A stretch of 12,193 nucleotides of DNA from Tritrichomonas foetus. Taxonomy: Eukaryota > Parabasalia > Tritrichomonadida > Tritrichomonadidae. The notes beneath the pieces are model-generated. The model saw nothing but the letters and a program-made list of their open reading frames with translations. It searched no databases and was not told where the DNA came from. The stretch covers positions 1 to 12,193 of the forward strand of contig MLAK01000071.1 in the NCBI GenBank assembly GCA_001839685.1, read 5' to 3'. Made by a program: the position numbers and the translations under genes. This document shows positions 6,360 through 12,193 of this stretch, one piece after another. Each line of letters starts with the position of its first letter. The stretch's first letter is position 1.

Positions 6360-6363
6360 TTTA
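6360..6363 (-). terminator. TAAA polyadenylation-type signal overlapping Furry-like stop
   Basis: On the minus strand the TAA stop (6363-6361) is followed by an A run, giving TAAA, as at the GH16 gene. This matches the stop-overlapping UAAA signal described for T. vaginalis transcripts. Cleavage would be expected some 10-30 bases on, near 6330-6350. Confidence 0.4.
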
Positions 6364-9300
6364 AACTGTGATTCTTTGTTTGATGGTGATGAATTCAAGT
6401 TCATCTCCTTTTGTGATTTGTCCTTTGATATGATCATACAAATCCGAAATGACAGACAAAAAGCTTGGAAGTTCCTCGAAGAGTGGGAAGTTTGGTAATG
6501 TTGATAAATCAATGTAAGTTCTTTCTTCATCTTTGTATGAGTTGAATTGCCTCATTTTCATTGTTACAAACTTGGGTTGCATCAATGAATAACTTAAAGC
6601 AGCTGCTGGAACAGTATTATCTGTCTTTGATAATAAGCATAAAATGATGGATGATGCGATTGGTTTATATTTCTTATCACAAATGATTGATACTAACGAT
6701 ACAAATTGAACAAGTTTCTCTAAAAGATCATCTGGAATAGTCATTTCTTCGCGTGAAAGGAGAGAGTTGAGGATTTGAACAACTGCTGCTTCTTTTTGAA
6801 TATCAACAGATTTTGCTGTACAGACTACGTTGCAGAAGAACGAAATAATGAACCTGAGTTTATCTTCATCATTACTATAATTTATAATTAAAAGTTCAAC
6901 GAATTCAGAAACATTTTTATATTCGCGATTCTGTAAGACTCTGTCGGATTTCTTTTCACCAGCTTCACCAATGAATGAACGTGCACCATCAGCAAGGTCA
7001 GCAAGAAGCATGCACCAGTTGGAATCATTACCATATACACGTGAAAGAGATGCAAGGAATCTGATAACTTCTGCACAATTTTGATCACCAAATGATTTAA
7101 GTTCAGTGATGTATTTCATTATGACTGATGCAATGAATTGATCTCCTTTGAATTTAGTCATATATTCAACGACATTCTGGAAAACTTCCTGGTGTTGGCC
7201 TTCACAGCGTTGGATTACTTTCTCAATGATTTCGGAAAGTACTTTCATGATATGAAGGGACATACTTTGTTTGAGTTGAAGTGTGAGGAAGATTAAGAAA
7301 ACAATGATAACTGGAACAATTTCTTTCTTAAAAGCATCAATGTTTAAGTCATCAACCATTAAGTGTCCGCGAATGCAATCCATGATACAATCAAGAAGTT
7401 GTGTCTTGTTTTCTTTAACTGAATGCAAAGTATACATTAGAATAAGGAATAGTGAGTCACTTGTCATGTATTGTCCGACATGCATCATTAAAAGGAATGG
7501 TTCATTTGCTCTTGGATCATCTGGATCAACTTGGAATGCAAGTCCGATGAGCGAGCCAAAGAATTCTTCTTGGAAGTAGTGATCAATGTTGTTGAAAAGA
7601 CCAACAAGTGTTTGAACAGCTTTTTCATCATATGCAATCATTGCTCTGCTTCCTTCATCAGAAATGATTCTATACTGTTCATCAAGAGTTGTAGCTCTAG
7701 TGACCATATTTGCTTCTTGGAGTGCATGAAGGTTACTCGAGAATCTATCATTGTTGTTTGTAAAACGGAACATTGCAACATCCAATAATGAATCAAGAAG
7801 TGGATGGAACTGCCCAATGTTGAAATTATCATCACTACGAATAAGGATTGATATGAGCAAATATAGTGGAAATTCATTAACAAAGCATTTGGTGAAGAGT
7901 TTACGATCTTCAATAATTAAGAAGACTTGTGAAAGTGTATTAGCTATAATAATTTCTTCTTTTGTTGGTGTGAACTTGAGTTTACCACTGGAGATATATT
8001 CACTGATTTTATCTAATGGTGGAAGAGACATTTGATACTTCTTAAGGAGCCTCGGACGTAGGAATTTAATTGTCTTGTGTGGGAAGACTAAGAAGATGTA
8101 GCAGAGTGCAATAACAGCTAATTGACTTTGTTTCGATCTAAGGTCTTCTTGGTTAACACCATATTCAAATACAGTTTTTATTAATTCTTTAGCATCTTTT
8201 GGTCTTTTTTCACTTATAGCTTCAGTGAAGTTCATCCATAGTGTCTTTGTTGCTTCAGCAATGCCTGCATTGCTATTATCAACAAATGATGTTATTCTTA
8301 ATAAAACATCGATAACTTCACTAAGTGGATCAGCTTTAGCAAGAATTGGACAAATTTCAACAAGGGATGACATGAAAGGTCTTTGTTTCTGTGTCATGTT
8401 TGGCATTTCATCAGCAATCATTTTGAATGCAGCTAAAGCAGCACTTGGAAGAATGCTTGATGAAGCAAACTTGCTGAATTGCTGAGCTTGGATTTGATAA
8501 CCAGTTGGTGATGGTGATGTAAGTGGCATACGAAGTTCAGGTGGCGCTTCGGTTGTGAAGATGTCATTTTTTCGGGAAATCATTAAGCACATAAGCTTGA
8601 ATGCGGCTTGCCTTGGTTTGATAAGTTCATTTGTGATATGTAAAACTGTTGTTGCAAAGATAGTTGGATGACCAAGTTGGTAAATTTCTCCAAAGTCATC
8701 ATGGGCTTGATAGGCGTTTGCTATTGAAAGAATTGCATATGACGCCATATTTTCATCATCAGAGAAAATCATACTGAAGATTTGTTTAAGTAAGCATGGA
8801 TTTACTCGAAGAACGTCACTAAGAAGTTGGCTAATAAGCATTTGAATGCGTTCATCTGCTGTATAAACTTGGCAACATTTGGCAATAAACTTCTGAAGTG
8901 GTTCGAAAAAGTCACTTTCAACTTTAGTTCTTGAGAAAATACGATGTAAAGTTGTGAAAAGAGTATCCATGAATCCTTGTGGAATATTTGTAGCTTGTGA
9001 AAGATCAGAGCACTTCAGAATGTATTCAATGAACTGACCAACAAGTGAATCATCAACAACCTTACTGTTTTCATTTGCATCAATGAAGGCAGACATGATT
9101 TTAAGAGCCTTTTCAGTAATTTGGAATGTATTTTCATGATCATCAAATGTTTTCCAAGCAGTGGAGATGAAACTTTGATAATAAGAATTTAATTGGGAAT
9201 CTTTAATAGCTTCTGGAAATTCAGGACGAAGTGAGAATGAAGAATAAAATGAAACCATGTTTGGCCAGAAGTTATTTGGAGCTAAATTATTTGCAGCAAG

Positions 9301-11604
9301 GAAGGAGATAAACTCAGTGCTGAAAGGTGTCCATAAGTTTGGTGTAAGAATATTTGCCATTGAAAAGAATCCAGGTGCAACTGGATTTGCTTTGAGAATC
9401 TTGAAGATTACAACGAAGAGTTTCTTGGTATTTTCATTCAATTCATTACAAAGACGCGTCAAAACACTCATAATTCTTGGTATGTTTTGTTGATCAATCA
9501 TATTTGAGTTATTTGTCCAATAATTAATCAAAAACTCAAAGAATTGATTTGCTGATGAAGGTGAAAGTGTCATAATTTCATTAAAGTTATTAATGATATC
9601 TTTTTCTTTTGGCTGTTCAGAAACCCATTTAGCAAGTGAGAAATAACTCTCCTCGAAAGCAACTTGAGCAAGAGCATTAAATACTTCAGAATTATACATA
9701 GAAATGAAATCTACAGCAATTTCACGATCAGATTTATCATGCGAAATAAGAATAGGTAAGATTTCGCAGTAAAGAGTCTTGAATAGAGTTTTAACATCAG
9801 CTATTGTTACTGATGTATCGCCTTTTGCAATACTCGATAATTCACCAATAGATGGCTGTAAAACTCGCTGTAAAACTTCAGTTAATCTCATTAAGAGTGA
9901 TAATTTCTTGAGATATTCGAAATTTTGAAGAAGGCCAATTCCTGTAACTTCATTACAAATGTAATTAAATGGCATGCTTAAGTTTACGCCAAGTTTTACA
10001 TGGATTTCAATGTATCTGCAAAGTGCCGAGAAGGCAGCAGAACTGTATTGTTTATCAGAAAATGAAACCTTGTATAAAATGTCAGCAATTCGCTTTTGAA
10101 TACCTGTATCGGTGTTTATAATAAGTGGGAAGGCAGGAAGAACGCTTTCGAATTCTTCTTCATCTTGGCCAGTTAAAATTGGTTCAACGAATGGATTCAA
10201 TTGAGAAACAGATGATTTAAGAACATCTGGTGTTTCTTGTGCAGCTTTTGCTAGACCTTGAATGAAAATAAGTCTAATAGACTTATTTAGTGGATTCTTT
10301 GCAGATTCTGCAGAAAGAATAGATTGAGATAGAATAACAAATTGTGATGTTTGTTTAGCGGCTAAATCAGCTACAATAGAAACACACATATTAGTTTGTT
10401 CTGGAGCTTTGTATCTCAATGTCTTGGTATTATCCTTCAGTGGGAACAAGAATGGGATTATAACTTTGTTGATGTTCATGTTAAATTCGTCAGATCTTGC
10501 ATAATTATCTGGAACGGATTTGACCCAATCAGTGAGTAGTTCCAATGCACCATTTGGTTCAGTTTTTGAATACTTAATAATAAGATCAAGAAATGCAGGT
10601 CCATGATTTGTAGTGAAGAAAGCCGGAAATGAATTCAAGAGCATATTCTGCATAAATGTGTAGCAGAAAGGTGTATGTTTACCTTTAGATGACCATTTAA
10701 GAGCAAGATTCCAAATTCCATCAAGTTGCTTTGTGTATTCCATGATGGACGGAGCTTGACCGAATTCATTGAGACTCTTAATAATTGAAGTAAGAGCGTC
10801 AAGGAACTTCAAACGGAGAACTCCTCGTTCGATACGCTTTGAGTTATCAAGGAAGAATTTGAAGAATCCAACAACAACTTTTGTTGATTCATCATTTTCG
10901 AATGAAAACTCGAGATTCACAATAAGATCAATTAAAGCTGCAAAGTTTCTAAAATCATCATTTTTCTTACATTTTGAAAATTTCGACCAGAATAAATTAA
11001 TAATTTCATTACAGTGATTTGGATGAACAGAAAGAGCAGAAATGATACGACCAGCTGAAGCACGAACGGCATTTGGCTGATCATGTTCTGAAAATCTGAA
11101 AATGATTGCAATAATTTCTTTGCTGATTGTTTGATAATTTGATGTTTGAGATTCAGCGGCCTGAGTTAAAAGATTTGAAAGAAATTCGAAAACTGTACAT
11201 TTGAGTTGTTCAAAAGGAGATAATGTTTCATTTGTCAATACTTGATCTGTATGAAGTGCTTTAGCTTTGACATTACCGGAATAAGGCAGTACAAAAAGCG
11301 AGTGCATTGTTGTTACAAGCGATGAAAAAACTCGAGGAAATCTCGGATCTGTTGCGAAATCGAGCATAGTATAATCAAGGGCTCTGAGCATTTGCTTTGA
11401 TGTCTGTGGGTTGTATTTATCCATGATGGCAACACCTTTTTGAAGAAACTGTTGTGGATTTTTAGCGTCTTTTCCTCCAAGAGATGGAATTTTGGCTTCC
11501 AAGGTTTTCGAATCGGTTTCGAGGGAATGACAAATGTTTAGAGCAAGCATTTGTGTCCATTGCAGACAAATATTTCCAAGGAAATTATCCGAGTTTTCGC
11601 TCAT
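6361..11604 (-). CDS. Furry/MOR2/TAO3-like cell-morphogenesis protein
   Basis: This 1747-residue protein is alpha-helical throughout with HEAT/ARM-like repeats, has no signal peptide, and has no catalytic motif. I assign it to the Furry family from the order of remembered family blocks. At 295-420 a segment with a tryptophan (ALELLTDWVKSV) leads into INKVIIPFLFPL, as in the N-terminal Furry domain. At 998-1080 an RQAAFKLM block is followed by helices through FMSSLVEICPIL. Trp1123 lies in the next block, and FPLYLLISILI starts at 1245. Family members are scaffolds that bind NDR/LATS kinases and Mob proteins to control polarity, cell separation and cytoskeleton. The usual length is about 2200-3000, so this one is short. 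The hydrophobic stretch 1430-1447 is probably a buried solenoid helix, although a membrane segment cannot be excluded. The ATG at 11604 is preceded by an initiator-like TCACA 27 bases upstream. The gene is intronless and the stop TAA overlaps TAAA. Helical-repeat nature is firm; Furry identity is probable, and another HEAT scaffold is the alternative. Confidence 0.8.
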   Translation of the reverse strand: MSENSDNFLGNICLQWTQMLALNICHSLETDSKTLEAKIPSLGGKDAKNPQQFLQKGVAIMDKYNPQTSKQMLRALDYTMLDFATDPRFPRVFSSLVTTMHSLFVLPYSGNVKAKALHTDQVLTNETLSPFEQLKCTVFEFLSNLLTQAAESQTSNYQTISKEIIAIIFRFSEHDQPNAVRASAGRIISALSVHPNHCNEIINLFWSKFSKCKKNDDFRNFAALIDLIVNLEFSFENDESTKVVVGFFKFFLDNSKRIERGVLRLKFLDALTSIIKSLNEFGQAPSIMEYTKQLDGIWNLALKWSSKGKHTPFCYTFMQNMLLNSFPAFFTTNHGPAFLDLIIKYSKTEPNGALELLTDWVKSVPDNYARSDEFNMNINKVIIPFLFPLKDNTKTLRYKAPEQTNMCVSIVADLAAKQTSQFVILSQSILSAESAKNPLNKSIRLIFIQGLAKAAQETPDVLKSSVSQLNPFVEPILTGQDEEEFESVLPAFPLIINTDTGIQKRIADILYKVSFSDKQYSSAAFSALCRYIEIHVKLGVNLSMPFNYICNEVTGIGLLQNFEYLKKLSLLMRLTEVLQRVLQPSIGELSSIAKGDTSVTIADVKTLFKTLYCEILPILISHDKSDREIAVDFISMYNSEVFNALAQVAFEESYFSLAKWVSEQPKEKDIINNFNEIMTLSPSSANQFFEFLINYWTNNSNMIDQQNIPRIMSVLTRLCNELNENTKKLFVVIFKILKANPVAPGFFSMANILTPNLWTPFSTEFISFLAANNLAPNNFWPNMVSFYSSFSLRPEFPEAIKDSQLNSYYQSFISTAWKTFDDHENTFQITEKALKIMSAFIDANENSKVVDDSLVGQFIEYILKCSDLSQATNIPQGFMDTLFTTLHRIFSRTKVESDFFEPLQKFIAKCCQVYTADERIQMLISQLLSDVLRVNPCLLKQIFSMIFSDDENMASYAILSIANAYQAHDDFGEIYQLGHPTIFATTVLHITNELIKPRQAAFKLMCLMISRKNDIFTTEAPPELRMPLTSPSPTGYQIQAQQFSKFASSSILPSAALAAFKMIADEMPNMTQKQRPFMSSLVEICPILAKADPLSEVIDVLLRITSFVDNSNAGIAEATKTLWMNFTEAISEKRPKDAKELIKTVFEYGVNQEDLRSKQSQLAVIALCYIFLVFPHKTIKFLRPRLLKKYQMSLPPLDKISEYISSGKLKFTPTKEEIIIANTLSQVFLIIEDRKLFTKCFVNEFPLYLLISILIRSDDNFNIGQFHPLLDSLLDVAMFRFTNNNDRFSSNLHALQEANMVTRATTLDEQYRIISDEGSRAMIAYDEKAVQTLVGLFNNIDHYFQEEFFGSLIGLAFQVDPDDPRANEPFLLMMHVGQYMTSDSLFLILMYTLHSVKENKTQLLDCIMDCIRGHLMVDDLNIDAFKKEIVPVIIVFLIFLTLQLKQSMSLHIMKVLSEIIEKVIQRCEGQHQEVFQNVVEYMTKFKGDQFIASVIMKYITELKSFGDQNCAEVIRFLASLSRVYGNDSNWCMLLADLADGARSFIGEAGEKKSDRVLQNREYKNVSEFVELLIINYSNDEDKLRFIISFFCNVVCTAKSVDIQKEAAVVQILNSLLSREEMTIPDDLLEKLVQFVSLVSIICDKKYKPIASSIILCLLSKTDNTVPAAALSYSLMQPKFVTMKMRQFNSYKDEERTYIDLSTLPNFPLFEELPSFLSVISDLYDHIKGQITKGDELEFITIKQRITV

Positions 11605-12193
11605 TTCGTCTTTGTTGTTTTTTCGAATTGTGATTTTTCTATATTTACTTGAACTATAGTATTCAATACTTTACAGTGCGATTTCATCATATTTCAAACA
11701 ATTTTCTATGATTTACATTAGAATCATCTTCACAAACATTAGGTGCATTGAATTTGAATCTGATATCACAATAACAATCAAAAAGTCAGTATGAATTTGT
11801 AATGTATTTAATTTTGGAAATATTATTGATTATTTTTCTATACGTCACAAATTTTGAATTTAGCCTACAAGTAATAATTCGAAATTGAATAGAAAAGTGA
11901 ACTGAAATTGGATGATGAAAATTTTGTTTGAAAAAATTCGGAAAATTTGTGAAAAATAGAATAATAATTCTGAGAAATATTTGATAGTAAACTAGGATGT
12001 ATATCTTTCCAGTCGAAAATCCACTTTTTATAAACTTTTTGATAGAATTGAATAATTATTTTTTGATAAGATAGTCGAAAATGCTCTCAAAATAATTATG
12101 TTTAGTCGACTCGCTTACTTTTTTTGTATTAAAATTTTTGAAAGGTCTATTTTACTCAAAAATACCTATATTTTCCATATTTTAGCAAAGAAC
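11605..12193. other. Upstream region of the Furry-like gene
   Basis: No gene is seen on either strand. The first 30 bases form the short 5' UTR of the large minus-strand gene. The rest is AT-rich. Near the right edge AGTCGA occurs three times in one orientation (12011-12016, 12073-12078, 12104-12109); the first two are the longer AGTCGAAAAT and the third is part of the palindrome AGTCGACT (12104-12111). These could belong to the promoter of a gene beyond the window. Confidence 0.5.
11629..11633 (-). promoter_or_regulatory. Initiator-like element (TCACA) of Furry-like gene
   Basis: On the minus strand TCACA fits the parabasalid TCA(+1)YW initiator. The +1 adenine would be at 11631, 27 bases before the ATG. 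The context AATCACAA resembles GATCACAA before the TPR-DnaJ gene, which gives mutual support. Confidence 0.5.

Larger units (their letters stand above)
5568..6360. other. Intergenic region between TPR-DnaJ and Furry-like genes
   Basis: No gene is supported. The region has an imperfect hairpin (5604-5681), an abutting palindrome (5681-5694), a T10 run (5821-5830) between two CACTTT-like contexts, and a GC-rich inverted pair (6064-6069 and 6124-6129). It is otherwise very AT-rich. The right end is the 3' flank of the large minus-strand gene. Confidence 0.55.

Noticed and set aside
6246..6530. Minus-strand frame overlapping the 3' end of the large gene
   Set aside because: It overlaps the end of the Furry-like coding sequence in another phase and continues into AT-rich 3' flank; no domain is visible.
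7255..7320. Membrane segment in the Furry-like protein (residues 1430-1447)
   Set aside because: The stretch is hydrophobic, but it is a single helix in the middle of a long helical-repeat protein, where a buried solenoid helix is more likely.
6888..11017. Several short frames on both strands inside the large gene
   Set aside because: They all lie within one continuous 1747-codon frame and show no recognisable domains.
1..12193. Spliceosomal introns of the T. vaginalis type
   Set aside because: The extended conserved 3' motif with branch point (ACTAACACACAG) was not seen, and all four coding frames are continuous.

Overview
The window looks like nuclear DNA of a unicellular eukaryote. The best guess is a parabasalid of the Trichomonas/Tritrichomonas kind, at moderate confidence. 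The reasons are AT-rich DNA with strongly AT-rich spacers, four intronless protein genes, and eukaryote-only families (an E2 enzyme, a TPR-DnaJ protein, a Furry-type giant solenoid). Two genes have a TCA(+1)YW initiator-like element 10-27 bases before the ATG, and two have a TAAA overlapping the stop codon. Both signals are known from Trichomonas vaginalis. No tRNA, rRNA, CRISPR array or insertion sequence was recognised. A few N bases at 141-188 show draft-quality sequence at the left edge.

Layout from left to right: 1-779 is a spacer with an imperfect hairpin (351-404) and a three-fold decamer (524-601). 780-1295 (+) encodes a UBC7/UBE2G2-type ubiquitin-conjugating enzyme. 1296-2549 is a convergent spacer with two small tandem repeat arrays and several hairpins. 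2550-3413 (-) encodes a secreted GH16 beta-glucanase with intact catalytic residues. 3414-4142 is a spacer with two strong inverted repeats and two short overlapping open frames. 4143-5555 (-) encodes a TPR protein with a C-terminal J domain (DNAJC3/DNAJC7 type). 5556-6360 is a spacer with further palindromes and a GC-rich inverted pair. 6361-11604 (-) encodes a 1747-residue helical-repeat protein that I read as a short member of the Furry/MOR2/TAO3/PAG1 cell-morphogenesis family. 11605-12193 is its upstream region.

The genes do not form an operon; each appears to be a separate transcription unit. Three of them touch the secretory pathway: an ERAD-type E2, a possible ER co-chaperone, and a secreted hydrolase. 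That grouping may be chance. The Furry-like protein would be expected to act with NDR kinase and Mob proteins in polarity or morphogenesis. I did not find convincing evidence for a new multi-gene system. The items most worth checking are the divergent Furry homologue, the possible lateral origin of the GH16 gene, and the structured elements in the spacers.
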